Assembly (NCBI RefSeq): GCF_027359415.1 | Contig: NZ_CP114780.1 | Location: 930,001 to 994,000 of the forward strand | Direction: 5' to 3' | Source of the DNA: Prochlorococcus marinus str. MIT 0918 | GTDB taxonomy: Bacteria > Cyanobacteriota > Cyanobacteriia > PCC-6307 > Cyanobiaceae | Length of the DNA stretch: 64,000 nucleotides | Shown: positions 6,364 to 17,719 of the stretch, piece after piece | How positions within the stretch are numbered: position 1 is the first letter of the stretch | How the letters are laid out: each line of letters begins with the position of its first letter | Position numbers and translations under genes: made by a program | Notes under the pieces: model-generated | Told to the model about the DNA's origin: nothing | The model's database searches: none | What the model saw: the letters and a program-made list of their open reading frames with translations, nothing else

Positions 6364-6777
6364 ATGCGCCATTTGCTACTTGCACCGCTAATAATTGGGC
6401 TTTCGTCTCCTGCACTAGCCGATTTAGGTGAGGCTGAACTTACTGAGTTCCAAACAAGAACTTTTGATGTGTGGTGTGGGCAAAGGTATAAGGATTGCGA
6501 AGTTACGTTTACAGGAGAACGGTTAAAAGTTAATGCTGGTAAAGGGATTACACCCAGTTCAATTCTTTTAACACAAGAAGATAATTGTGGAACTTTTTAT
6601 TACTGTGCCCGTTTCACGGTTACTTATCAGAAAGCAAATGGCTCGAAAGCAAATGGGAAATTCCTTATGCAAAACCACCACACAGTCAGAGAGTTTCGAC
6701 AAGAATTGGAGAGATTTACTGGTAGAGAGATTGGAGCTGCGAAAACTATTGATATAGAAGAGACTAGAAACAAATGA
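6364..6777 (+). CDS. secreted cysteine-containing protein, paralogue of the 5587 gene
   Basis: This 137-residue protein has a signal peptide (MRHLLLAPLIIGLSSPALA). The mature domain begins DLGEAEL, comparable to DFGDADF in the 5587 protein, and keeps its WCG...C-x-V-x-F-x-G core, the GITPSS loop, two later cysteines and an EFRQELERF end. Four cysteines suggest two disulfides. The stop overlaps the next ATG (ATGA), so the pair is translationally coupled. Function unknown. Its presence in two neighbouring units suggests cargo duplication followed by divergence. Confidence 0.65.
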   Translation: MRHLLLAPLIIGLSSPALADLGEAELTEFQTRTFDVWCGQRYKDCEVTFTGERLKVNAGKGITPSSILLTQEDNCGTFYYCARFTVTYQKANGSKANGKFLMQNHHTVREFRQELERFTGREIGAAKTIDIEETRNK

Positions 6778-7247
6778 TTAAACGGTTACTTCTCCTACCT
6801 CTAATACTTGGTGTGATCTCTCCTGTTCTAGGCGAAGTCAATCCAAGCATTCATAAGAAGTGTCTTCAAGCGAAAGATTATCTGGGTTGCGTAAAAGCAA
6901 TGTCAGGGGAAGAGTTAAAGAGGAACCAAGTATCTAAGAATGGGAATACATGTCCTACTGGTTATGCCTATATAGGTCAAGGATATTGTCGAGAAGTTAT
7001 ATGTCGAAATTGGGGAAGTGGCCTGACTAATAATCCACTAGTTGCAGGAAAAAAGTGGCGATGTCAAAGAATGGGAGCAGGTAAATTAAATTTGGACTTA
7101 GGAGATTCCATAAAGATCGGAAACAATACTAAATGTCCTACTGGTGAACCAAAGATTGGGTGGAATAGTACATGTGATAAGCCTTATAAAGAGCCGCCCA
7201 AGAAAGATAGAAGCTATGGGAAAGTTATTTTAAATCTTGTTTTATGA
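6774..7247 (+). CDS. secreted cysteine-rich protein
   Basis: This 157-residue protein has a signal peptide (MIKRLLLLPLILGVISPVLG) and then IHKKCLQAKDYLGCVKAM, a motif that recurs in exported marine cyanobacterial proteins. About ten cysteines follow in CPTGYAYIGQGYC- and CPTGEPKIGW-type repeats, suggesting two small disulfide-bonded modules. The tail is basic. It is coupled to the preceding gene by ATGA. Function unknown; a cell-surface or periplasmic role is inferred from the export signal. Confidence 0.65.
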   Translation: MIKRLLLLPLILGVISPVLGEVNPSIHKKCLQAKDYLGCVKAMSGEELKRNQVSKNGNTCPTGYAYIGQGYCREVICRNWGSGLTNNPLVAGKKWRCQRMGAGKLNLDLGDSIKIGNNTKCPTGEPKIGWNSTCDKPYKEPPKKDRSYGKVILNLVL

Positions 7248-7279
7248 AACGCTTAATCCTTCCAGCCTCAAACGCGAGG

Positions 7280-7400
7280 CAATAGAAACAACAAAACCCC
7301 TAGATCTAAGGTTTACCCAAACTTTACCCAAACCGCCCTTTTTCGCCCAAATCCCTTGATATGACTGAAATTAACTACTGGCTAATGAAAAGTGAGCCTG
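7280..7400 (+). repeat. EVE 5'-end repeat, copy G (121 bases)
   Basis: The layout is that of copy F, with an exact TTTACCCAAAC doublet at 7312-7333, CGCCC boxes and an ATG at 7361 encoding MTEINYWLMKSEPAF. The frame stops at 7427-7429. Beyond GAGCC it shares ATACCAA with copy A at the same spacing. The spacer to the right (7401-7606) carries the tRNA fragment and then the intact EVE gene. Confidence 0.75.
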
Positions 7401-7448
7401 CTTTTATACCAATCGATCTCAGCTTTTGATCAAAATCCATTCGAACCA

Positions 7449-7484
7449 TATTCGAACCTGCGACCTATTTGCTCCCAAAGCACT
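7449..7484 (-). pseudogene. tRNA-Pro(UGG) fragment
   Basis: On the minus strand the sequence reads TGCTTTGGGAGCA, the anticodon arm of tRNA-Pro with UGG in the loop, and then GGTCGCAGGTTCGAAT, the variable region with the T-stem and T-loop. The closing T-stem strand, acceptor stem and D-arm are missing, so it is not a functional tRNA. Partial tRNAs of this kind mark integration sites of genomic islands in Prochlorococcus and other bacteria. No integrase is in the window. Confidence 0.6.
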
Positions 7485-7606
7485 AGATCGACTAAAAGCA
7501 CAAACCATATAATTGAGCAAGAATAGAAAAGAGAATGCAGGCAATTCTTAGGTCTTCGTACCAAAATAGCCTAAAGTATCACAATTAAACGCCGAAACTC
7601 CTTGCT

Positions 7607-8080
7607 ATGACTGAAGAAACTAGGTATTGGCTAATGAAGAGTGAGCCTGATGTATATGGAATTAAAGAACTTGAGAAAGAGAAAGAAACACTTTGGGATG
7701 GCATTCGTAACTATCAAGCTAGAAACTTTATGAGAACAATGGAAATTGGAGATAAAGTATTTTTTTATCACTCCAACTGCAAGCCTCCTGGGATAATAGG
7801 ACTTATGGAAGTAATAGCAATTAATCAAATTGATCCTACACAATTTGACCCTAATTCAAAATATTTTGATCCAAAGTCAACAAAAGAAAATCCTAGATGG
7901 GATTGTGCGAAATTGAAGTATCTAAAAGAGTATAAACAGCTTTTAAGTTTAAAAGAAATTGCGAATCAATTTAATGATAAAGAGTTGATTCTTGTAAAAA
8001 AAGGTAACAGATTATCTATTCTTCCTATAGTTCAAGCAGTAGCAGAAAAATTAATTATAACTCTAGAAAAAAGTGAATAA
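7607..8080 (+). CDS. EVE-domain protein (thymocyte nuclear protein 1-like)
   Basis: This 157-residue protein starts MTEETRYWLMKSEPDVYGI and contains WDGIRNYQARNFMR and GDKVFFYHSNCKPPGIIGL, the diagnostic motifs of the EVE fold. EVE domains, relatives of PUA and YTH domains, bind modified bases in DNA or RNA; in bacteria they occur alone and with restriction or toxin systems. Length is normal for the single-domain family, so the gene is intact. Its first 10-15 codons recur six times upstream. The bases before its ATG (CGCCGAAACTCCTTGCT) resemble those of copies F and G. Confidence 0.85.
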   Translation: MTEETRYWLMKSEPDVYGIKELEKEKETLWDGIRNYQARNFMRTMEIGDKVFFYHSNCKPPGIIGLMEVIAINQIDPTQFDPNSKYFDPKSTKENPRWDCAKLKYLKEYKQLLSLKEIANQFNDKELILVKKGNRLSILPIVQAVAEKLIITLEKSE

Positions 8081-8110
8081 AATAAGTTTATCAAAATAGA
8101 AAGTTAATTA

Positions 8111-8380
8111 TTAATCAATTAAAGCATTAGATTTAAACATATTACCTATATATAATCTTGTAATTGGCCTAGAATCAACACCATTCTGCACAAGGAATCC
8201 TGCTAAAGCAGCTTTTATCAATCTATATTGATCCCAATTTGGATGCTTTTCAATAAAATCATTCATAGACTCCTTTAGAGAAAGAGGCAGATTGGCCTGA
8301 AAACTAATTATCGAATCTTTTGGCTCTGATTGAGAGGAGTTATTGCTTGATTCAATTAATTTACCTTTGTCGTACATCAT
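8111..8380 (-). CDS. DUF2811 protein
   Basis: The core, from about residue 25, reads SFQANLPLSLKESMNDFIEK and continues with HPNWDQYRLIKAALAGFLVQ, typical of DUF2811, a small cyanobacterial family of unknown function. I place the start at the first of two adjacent ATGs at 8380. A TTG at 8431 would add 17 residues and has AAGGGG directly before it, so it cannot be excluded. The N-terminal part before the domain is serine-rich and poorly conserved. This gene marks the return to core genome. Confidence 0.75.
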   Translation of the reverse strand: MMYDKGKLIESSNNSSQSEPKDSIISFQANLPLSLKESMNDFIEKHPNWDQYRLIKAALAGFLVQNGVDSRPITRLYIGNMFKSNALID

Positions 8381-8679
8381 AAAAAAATAAAGTCGCCCAA
8401 CTACTTCCTCACATTCAAAGGGAAACGTCAACCCCTTTCTAACTTGGCTGTCTCATGAATTATCAATGTAAGACTAACTGCTTTGCAATGGTTTTACACT
8501 TTGGAAGTGAAATCACTTATAGCTGCATCTGGTAAGAAGTCAAGAAGAATGAGAATTATTTCTCTTTCCACAAGTGAAGGTATGGCAAGAGGGCTATAGG
8601 TAATCTCTGTGGAAAAACTGTGCAATGATTTTGTAGATATTCCGAATCAACTAAAAAATTTAAGATTATCAGTCTTTAT

Positions 8680-9057
8680 TCATTCATATGAATCCCACAT
8701 TGTTCTCATAACTGATGTAACAGTTTGTGCTGTAGGAATAGGCCAATAAATTTCAACACTACGCTGATTAGTTGAGTCACCACACAAAATTAATTTCAAG
8801 CTCCAAGAGACATGATTGCCCTCCAAGGATCCCCACCATATTGATTGCTCAAGTTCTATAGATATCTTTTCTTCAGGCATTAGTCTGGTCTTAATCTGCT
8901 CATGTTCATCAATTAATTTCTCAATAACTTGATTAAGTTCATTCCACTCATCTTCAGAAAGTTCAACTGCCCAATTCTCTCCTCCAATTAACGTTGAAAA
9001 ATTTTTCCTTGAAGTATCCCTTACTAATCTCCACCCAGGACCTTCATTATGAATCAT
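8680..9057 (-). CDS. DUF1818 protein
   Basis: This 125-residue soluble protein starts with [20 protein letters not shown] and [13 protein letters not shown], and has a later WWG...W.L..IL pattern; this is DUF1818, a cyanobacterial and plastid-lineage family with a single-domain beta-rich fold and no assigned function. Its ATG overlaps the stop of rpoZ (ATGA), so it is translated from the rpoZ message. The spacer to its left, 8432-8679, holds no gene I can support. Confidence 0.8.
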   Translation of the reverse strand: MIHNEGPGWRLVRDTSRKNFSTLIGGENWAVELSEDEWNELNQVIEKLIDEHEQIKTRLMPEEKISIELEQSIWWGSLEGNHVSWSLKLILCGDSTNQRSVEIYWPIPTAQTVTSVMRTMWDSYE

Positions 9058-9281
9058 CCTGGCAATAAATCAGGTTGATCTTGTTCATCACTCAATTCAA
9101 TAATTGATCTTTGCACTGGTTTCACGGAAGATTCTTCAAGCAAACCATCAAAATCATCAAAACGGCGCTGCTTTGCTCTAAAAGCAATGCGGACAGTAGT
9201 TAAATATCTATTACTTGATTGACGAATAAGACTCTCGCCACGTTTTGCAAGATCTTGCGAATTAAATCCAGCTTTATTCAC
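9054..9281 (-). CDS. rpoZ: RNA polymerase omega subunit
   Basis: This 75-residue protein contains [20 protein letters not shown] and [17 protein letters not shown], the signature of cyanobacterial omega. Omega wraps the beta' C-terminal tail and stabilises RNA polymerase assembly. Cyanobacterial omega has the short form seen here. It is followed with a four-base overlap by the DUF1818 gene. The other polymerase genes in this window (rpoC2, rpoC1) lie far away, as is usual. Confidence 0.92.
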   Translation of the reverse strand: MNKAGFNSQDLAKRGESLIRQSSNRYLTTVRIAFRAKQRRFDDFDGLLEESSVKPVQRSIIELSDEQDQPDLLPG

Positions 9282-9374
9282 TAAAAAATTTAGATAGTAT
9301 ATTTATTCTAATAGAAAACGAACCCTAAGTTCCTTAATGAATTTTGGACAGCAATTAAATTCAATAGAAGAATT

Positions 9375-10970
9375 GTGAAAAATAATCTACTTAAATCAAT
9401 AGGAACACTCTCTATTGACCTTGGCAGCTCAACCACTGTAATTGCCTTTCAACCTGAGAATGAAGCATCTGTAAAGCTTCTAGAACTTCCACCAATTACT
9501 AGATGTCCTGGGGAAATCCCAAGTCTAATTTGGCAAGCTAATAATGAAGAATGTTCTTTATTAGTTGGCAATCAAATTACAGAATTACAATTATCTCATC
9601 AAAACAACCCTAGTCTGATTAGTGACTTCAAACGATGGATAGGCGCTCCAAAAAATGAATCTCATTGGGAAGCTAGCCTGTCTCCAGAAGATGCAGGTGA
9701 AATTCTAATTAAGGAAATATGGAGAAGAATACCAACAGAATATGAAATTAGAAAACTTGTTTTAGCTGCACCAGTAGAAACTTATAAAGAATATAGAAAA
9801 TGGCTAAATAAAGTTTGTAGCAAACTAGAAGTTCAAGAAATTGCTTTAGTTGATGAGCCAACAGCTGCTGCAATTGGAGCTGGTCAACAAGGAGGATCCA
9901 AACTTTTAGTCATTGATATTGGTGGAAGCACAATTGATATGTCGATGGTCCGAATAGAAGGAGGAGAAGGAGAAGCACAACCAATTGCACAATTAATTCG
10001 CTTTAATGGAAAAGATCTAGAAGGTATTAGTAAACAAATAATGAGAGGAGCTACAGTTCTTGGCAAAGCTGGGCTAAGGCTAGGCGGAAGGGATATTGAT
10101 AGGTGGATCGCTAATTACCTTTTACCAAATAATAAACAAACAAATTCTCTTCTAAATGCTTCAGAAAAGTTAAAGTGTAATTTAAGTAATCTAGAGATAT
10201 TGGATACAAAAGTTCTTAAGGAGGATCTATTAGATAACGAAAGAGAGGAAATAAAAGAATTACAGTTAAGCAGAAGCGAGTTAGAAGAGCTTCTTAAACG
10301 TAAAGGCTTATTTAAAAGTCTTTCCAATTTGTTAGAACAAACCCTTTCTCAAGGACGATCTAATGGATATGAATTAGAAGACCTTACAGGAGTAGTAATT
10401 GTGGGGGGAGGCTCACGTATGCCCGCAATTAAAAAATGGATTCTTCAAAAAATTAGACCTGAAAAATTGTTAACTCCGCCTCCTATCGAAGCTGTAGCAA
10501 TTGGCGCATTAAAACTAACTCCTGGTGTAATGGTTAAAGATGTCTTAACCAATGGAGTATCTTTACGCTTTTGGGATCAAAAAACAAATCAACATATCTG
10601 GCATCCTCTTTTCTTGGCTGGGCAAACATGGCCTACAAGCAAACCCCTCGAAATTCTTATTAGTGCAAGTGAAGAGAATCAACAAGAAATTGAACTTATA
10701 ATTGCTGATAATGGTTTTAATAAACTCAAAGAGGTTATATATATCGATGGTATTCCTTCAATAACAAATAACGACAAAATATATCAACCAAAAATTGTTC
10801 CATGGAAAGATGTTCCAACTATTATTAAATTAAATAAGCCAACAGAGCCTGGTATAGACTGTTTAAAGTTATTTTTTCACATAAATAATTCTTGTGAATT
10901 ATATGTTGAAGGAATTGACCTTAGAGATGGGACAAAAGTCATAGAAAAAGTCATCGGTCTAATCAGATAA
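9375..10970 (+). CDS. Hsp70-like chaperone (DnaK family, short form)
   Basis: This 531-residue protein starts at a GTG. It has the actin-like ATPase motifs: phosphate 1 (SIDLGSSTTVIAF, near residue 13), VDEPTAAAIGAG (about 160), phosphate 2 (LVIDIGGSTIDMSMV, about 180) and VVIVGGGSRMP (about 342). The nucleotide-binding domain is followed by roughly 150 residues related to a substrate-binding beta domain, without the full helical lid of DnaK (about 640 residues). It is a divergent DnaK paralogue, not the housekeeping one. It is divergent from rpoZ and stands alone. Confidence 0.8.
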   Translation: MKNNLLKSIGTLSIDLGSSTTVIAFQPENEASVKLLELPPITRCPGEIPSLIWQANNEECSLLVGNQITELQLSHQNNPSLISDFKRWIGAPKNESHWEASLSPEDAGEILIKEIWRRIPTEYEIRKLVLAAPVETYKEYRKWLNKVCSKLEVQEIALVDEPTAAAIGAGQQGGSKLLVIDIGGSTIDMSMVRIEGGEGEAQPIAQLIRFNGKDLEGISKQIMRGATVLGKAGLRLGGRDIDRWIANYLLPNNKQTNSLLNASEKLKCNLSNLEILDTKVLKEDLLDNEREEIKELQLSRSELEELLKRKGLFKSLSNLLEQTLSQGRSNGYELEDLTGVVIVGGGSRMPAIKKWILQKIRPEKLLTPPPIEAVAIGALKLTPGVMVKDVLTNGVSLRFWDQKTNQHIWHPLFLAGQTWPTSKPLEILISASEENQQEIELIIADNGFNKLKEVIYIDGIPSITNNDKIYQPKIVPWKDVPTIIKLNKPTEPGIDCLKLFFHINNSCELYVEGIDLRDGTKVIEKVIGLIR

Positions 10971-10981
10971 ATTCAAATCAC

Positions 10982-11536
10982 TTAAGATTTTTGTTCAAGA
11001 TATACTCCCTCTTCACCATCAATTTCCTTCAGTCTCAGCTCAATTGATTCTGTCTTTCTAGTAGTAATTTGACGACCATAGAAATCAGGCTGAATAGGCA
11101 GCTCTCTATGGCCAGTCCTATCAACCATTACTAAAAGCATGACAGATTTTGGCCTCCCCCACGCTTGAAGAGCTTCTATTGCAGCTCTCACAGTTCTGCC
11201 TGTAAAGATCACATCATCTACTAAAACAACTTGTCTTCCTTCTAAACCAGAAGAGATATCTGTCGAAGGAGCAATCCTTGTTCCTACTTTATGAAGGTCA
11301 TCCCTATGAAAAGTGGGATCAATAACTCCTTGCTCAATATTATGGCCAACTTTCTCTTCTATTTCTCTAGCTAAGACCTCGGCAAGTTGTATCCCCCTAG
11401 TTGGAATACCTAAAAGCAAAATACCCTTGCTATCTGAAATATTTTCAAGTATTTGGGAAGCAAGCCTAGAAAGAGTAAGCGCTAACTCAGTTTTAGAAAG
11501 TATCTGTACCTTTTCTTTATCAGAATGATCAGTCAT
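10982..11536 (-). CDS. pyrR: PyrR: uracil phosphoribosyltransferase / pyr regulator
   Basis: This 184-residue protein contains the PRPP-binding loop VVLVDDVIFTGRTVRAAIEA and the PyrR features GIPTRGIQLAE and RDDLHKVG. PyrR converts uracil and PRPP to UMP, and in some bacteria also binds pyr leader RNA. No pyr genes lie next to it, so the enzymatic role is the safer reading here. It is convergent with the Hsp70-like gene (11-base gap) and divergent from gpmI. Confidence 0.9.
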   Translation of the reverse strand: MTDHSDKEKVQILSKTELALTLSRLASQILENISDSKGILLLGIPTRGIQLAEVLAREIEEKVGHNIEQGVIDPTFHRDDLHKVGTRIAPSTDISSGLEGRQVVLVDDVIFTGRTVRAAIEALQAWGRPKSVMLLVMVDRTGHRELPIQPDFYGRQITTRKTESIELRLKEIDGEEGVYLEQKS

Positions 11537-11686
11537 TGAAAATGAAGTAGGTTCTAATTCTATGCAAAATTAATTGATTTGATTCAATTGGGAAAAGCTA
11601 ACCGAATTTGATACAAATTAGTAGCCTGACCAACAAACAAGTAATTTGATGGAAGGAATTAAAGCGACAGGTATTAAATCCTTCAA

Positions 11687-13309
11687 ATGCCCCCCATCAG
11701 TTCCTCCAATTCAATGAGATCAGGACCAGTAGCACCTGTCGTCCTTACCATTCTTGATGGTTGGGGACACAGTAAAGAAACTAATAACAATGCCATTGAA
11801 AATGCAAATACTCCTGTCATGGACGCGCTATGGGAGGCATACCCACATACTCTGATAGAAGCTAGTGGAGCAGATGTAGGCTTACCCGATAATCAAATGG
11901 GGAACTCGGAAGTAGGTCATTTGACTATTGGAGCAGGCAGAATTATTCAGCAAGAATTAGTAAGGATTACAAATACAATCCGCTTAAAAAAATTGGATCA
12001 AATTAGTAATCTTGAGAATCTTGCAAACAATTTAATCCAACATAAAAAAACACTTCATTTAGTAGGGCTATGTTCTGATGGAGGTGTACATAGTCATATA
12101 AATCATCTTTTTGGGCTCTTAGAATGGGCTAAGGAGAAAGGAATCCAAAAAGTTGCAGTACATGCATTTACCGATGGAAGAGATACACCTGCCAAAAGTG
12201 CCTTGAACTTTTTAAAGATAATCAATAAAAAATTTGAATCAATTGGCATAGGAGAACTTGCATCTTTATGTGGCAGGTACTGGGCAATGGACCGAGATAA
12301 TAGATGGGAGAGAACTCAAAAAGCTTATGAATTGCTTACTAATCCAAACGTAGAAATTAGCAAATTATCTCCAGAAGAAATAATTTCAAAGAGTTATAGC
12401 GAAAATATAACTGATGAATTTCTTGAACCTTTCCGCCTAACTTCTTCTTACTTGAAAGATGGGGATGGACTGCTCATGTTCAACTTTCGTCCAGATAGAT
12501 CTCGACAAATAATTAGATCTATAACAGCTAACGAGTTCAATAATTTCAAACGAACTATAAAGCCTTCAATAAATATAGTTACCCTTACTCAATATGACTC
12601 TGAATTACCAGTGTCAGTTGCTTTCCCACCAGAATCCCTAAACGATTTATTAGGAGAAATTGTTGCTAATAATGGTTTACTCCAATACAGGACTGCAGAA
12701 ACTGAAAAATACCCTCATGTCACTTATTTTTTTAATGGTGGAATTGAAAAACCATTACCTGGAGAAAAACGACATTTAGTCCCATCCCCTCGAGTAGCTA
12801 CATATGATCTAGCTCCAGAAATGTCAGCAGATAAACTTACAAAAAGCTGCCAAGATGCTATTGAAAGTGGTATTTACTCACTAATAGTTATCAATTATGC
12901 CAACCCTGACATGGTGGGACATACAGGGGACCATGAAGCCACCACTAAAGCCATAAATAAAGTTGATAGTTGCATTGGAAAGTTATTAAATTCCACGGGG
13001 AAAATGAGCGGTACACTATTAATAACTGCTGATCATGGCAATGCTGAACTAATGCAAGGAGAAGATGGCCAGCCTTGGACTGCTCACACGACAAACCCAG
13101 TGCCAGTAATTCTTATAGAAGGAGAAAGAAGAAAAATAGCAGGCCAAGGGAATTCAATTCGCTTAAGACAAGGAGGTGGGTTGGCAGATATAGCTCCTAC
13201 CCTCCTTCAATTACTTTCACTCCCAAAGCCAAGTTCTATGACAGGTTCATCTTTAATAGAAGTAATTGAAACCCCTTCTAAAACATCTCTAATACCTCAA
13301 CCAGCCTAA
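11687..13309 (+). CDS. gpmI: 2,3-bisphosphoglycerate-independent phosphoglycerate mutase
   Basis: This 540-residue protein of full family length interconverts 3- and 2-phosphoglycerate in glycolysis. Metal and phosphoserine motifs are visible: TILDGWG near the start, [14 protein letters not shown] with the catalytic serine, [33 protein letters not shown] and TADHGNAE. The first ATG is used; the ATG at residue 10 is an alternative, since the first residues are serine-rich and poorly conserved. secG follows 12 bases downstream, a common pairing in cyanobacteria. Confidence 0.95.
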   Translation: MPPISSSNSMRSGPVAPVVLTILDGWGHSKETNNNAIENANTPVMDALWEAYPHTLIEASGADVGLPDNQMGNSEVGHLTIGAGRIIQQELVRITNTIRLKKLDQISNLENLANNLIQHKKTLHLVGLCSDGGVHSHINHLFGLLEWAKEKGIQKVAVHAFTDGRDTPAKSALNFLKIINKKFESIGIGELASLCGRYWAMDRDNRWERTQKAYELLTNPNVEISKLSPEEIISKSYSENITDEFLEPFRLTSSYLKDGDGLLMFNFRPDRSRQIIRSITANEFNNFKRTIKPSINIVTLTQYDSELPVSVAFPPESLNDLLGEIVANNGLLQYRTAETEKYPHVTYFFNGGIEKPLPGEKRHLVPSPRVATYDLAPEMSADKLTKSCQDAIESGIYSLIVINYANPDMVGHTGDHEATTKAINKVDSCIGKLLNSTGKMSGTLLITADHGNAELMQGEDGQPWTAHTTNPVPVILIEGERRKIAGQGNSIRLRQGGGLADIAPTLLQLLSLPKPSSMTGSSLIEVIETPSKTSLIPQPA

Positions 13310-13321
13310 ATCAATTTAAAA

Positions 13322-13552
13322 ATGCTTATTACAATTCTTTCATGGGTATGGGTATCTAGTGGATTAATTCTAATCCTATTAGTCCTGCTTCATAGCCCGA
13401 AAGGAGATGGGATGGGAGGATTAGCTGCGAGTGGGAGCTCAATGTTTTCTAGCGCAAGTAGTGCCGAAGCCACTTTAAATAACGCGACATGGTTAGTCTT
13501 AACAATATTTCTCGCCCTTGCAGTAATTCTGAGTGCAGGATGGTTAAAGTAA
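13322..13552 (+). CDS. secG: preprotein translocase subunit SecG
   Basis: This 76-residue protein has two membrane helices (about 4-22 and 55-74) flanking a glycine/serine-rich loop with KGDGMGGL and SSMFSSASSAEATL. SecG is the small accessory subunit of the SecYEG channel and assists SecA-driven export through the plasma and thylakoid membranes. It sits 12 bases behind gpmI and 28 bases ahead of a small exported-protein gene. Confidence 0.92.
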   Translation: MLITILSWVWVSSGLILILLVLLHSPKGDGMGGLAASGSSMFSSASSAEATLNNATWLVLTIFLALAVILSAGWLK

Positions 13553-13580
13553 GTCTTCTTAGAAATATTTTTGAAGCAAT

Positions 13581-13853
13581 ATGTTAAAGCTAAGAAGAAA
13601 AGTATTTACCTTCTTTGTTATCATCTTCACTGGATGTACATACAAAGTATTTGCAAAGAGTAAAATTTGCGAAATTAAATTTGATGTCAAAAGCAATGCA
13701 ATAGTATTGGAAAAGAAAATGAATTTAACAAACTTTAGGAGTAAATCAGCAACTAAAAGTCTCTTTCAATGCTATCAAATAGGTCTTGAGCATGATATTA
13801 ATAGAAAGCCATTAATTGACAATCCTATTTATGCATGTTGCCGAAAAATATAA
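13581..13853 (+). CDS. small exported or lipoprotein-like hypothetical
   Basis: This 90-residue protein has a basic N-terminus (MLKLRRKVF), a hydrophobic stretch and FTGC at residue 19, a weak lipobox. The mature part carries cysteines in KICEIKF and SLFQCYQ and a CC pair near the end (YACCRKI). I do not recognise a family. It follows secG on the same strand and ends directly at the hairpin at 13852-13883, so it is probably the last gene of the gpmI-secG unit. Confidence 0.55.
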   Translation: MLKLRRKVFTFFVIIFTGCTYKVFAKSKICEIKFDVKSNAIVLEKKMNLTNFRSKSATKSLFQCYQIGLEHDINRKPLIDNPIYACCRKI

Positions 13854-13883
13854 AAAGGGAGATACATAAGTACCTCCCTTTTT
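13852..13883. terminator. bidirectional intrinsic terminator
   Basis: AAAAAGGGAG and CTCCCTTTTT form a perfect 10-base-pair stem with a 12-base loop, followed by a T run on the plus strand and bounded by an A run that serves the minus strand. It lies between the convergent 13581 gene and groEL, so it probably ends both transcripts. Confidence 0.85.
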
Positions 13884-13913
13884 TATTTTGAAAGCAAAGG
13901 CTAAATGGATATA

Positions 13914-15590
<1,677 letters not shown>

Positions 15591-15619
15591 TTAGCTTTTA
15601 GAAAAGCAATTTTTTAAAG

Positions 15620-15931
15620 TCAATTGACTACTGCAAGTATGTCCTTTTCAGATAAAAGAACGTACTCATCACTGCCAATCTTGATATCAGTTCCGGCATA
15701 CTTGCTGTAAAGGACTTTATCGCCCACTCCAACTTCTGGAGCCTGACGAGAACCATCATCATTACGTTTGCCTGGTCCAATCTGAGCCACCTCACCAACC
15801 TGAGGTTTTTCTTTGGCAGTATCTGGGAGCAAAATCCCACCCGCCGTTTTCTCTTCTGATTCAGAGACTTTAATGAAAACACGATCTCCAAGTGGCTTAA
15901 CAGTGGAGACGCTGAGAGATACAGCCGCCAT
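15620..15931 (-). CDS. groS: co-chaperonin GroES
   Basis: This 103-residue protein contains [14 protein letters not shown] at the start, the mobile loop [19 protein letters not shown], and [11 protein letters not shown] near the end. It is the lid of the GroEL chamber. It is the first gene of a groES-groEL operon divergent from atpD. An AT-rich box (TATATAAAAT, complement of about 15973-15982) about 50 bases upstream could be the -10 element, but this is tentative. Confidence 0.95.
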   Translation of the reverse strand: MAAVSLSVSTVKPLGDRVFIKVSESEEKTAGGILLPDTAKEKPQVGEVAQIGPGKRNDDGSRQAPEVGVGDKVLYSKYAGTDIKIGSDEYVLLSEKDILAVVN

Positions 15932-16053
15932 GAATTAATGCAGGATCAAGAATTTGGCGAATTTACGCCTTTATTTTATATAAGAACGAGATTTACTCGG
16001 TGCCTTATGAACAACAAGATATTCACCTAAGCCTCCTCACGACTACAACTATT

Positions 16054-17634
<1,581 letters not shown>

Positions 17635-17645
17635 TTAAACTTGTA

Positions 17646-17672
17646 TTTGAGACTTTAAATTAAAGTCTCAAA
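17646..17672. promoter_or_regulatory. hairpin between atpD and atpC
   Basis: TTTGAGACTTTAA and its inverted copy TTAAAGTCTCAAA are separated by one base, a 13-base-pair palindrome. It starts 12 bases after the atpD stop. Without a following T run it is more likely an mRNA stability or processing element, or a leaky attenuator, than a full terminator. Confidence 0.5.
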
Positions 17673-17719
17673 TAAATTACTAAATTTACCAATCTCTAAT
17701 TACTTAACAAACTAATAAA

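Noticed and set aside
1-7600. CRISPR array
   Set aside because: The repeats are few, unevenly spaced by genes and carry coding starts; there are no regular spacers and no cas genes.
15932-16053. CIRCE operator upstream of groES
   Set aside because: I looked for TTAGCACTC...GAGTGCTAA and found no convincing match.
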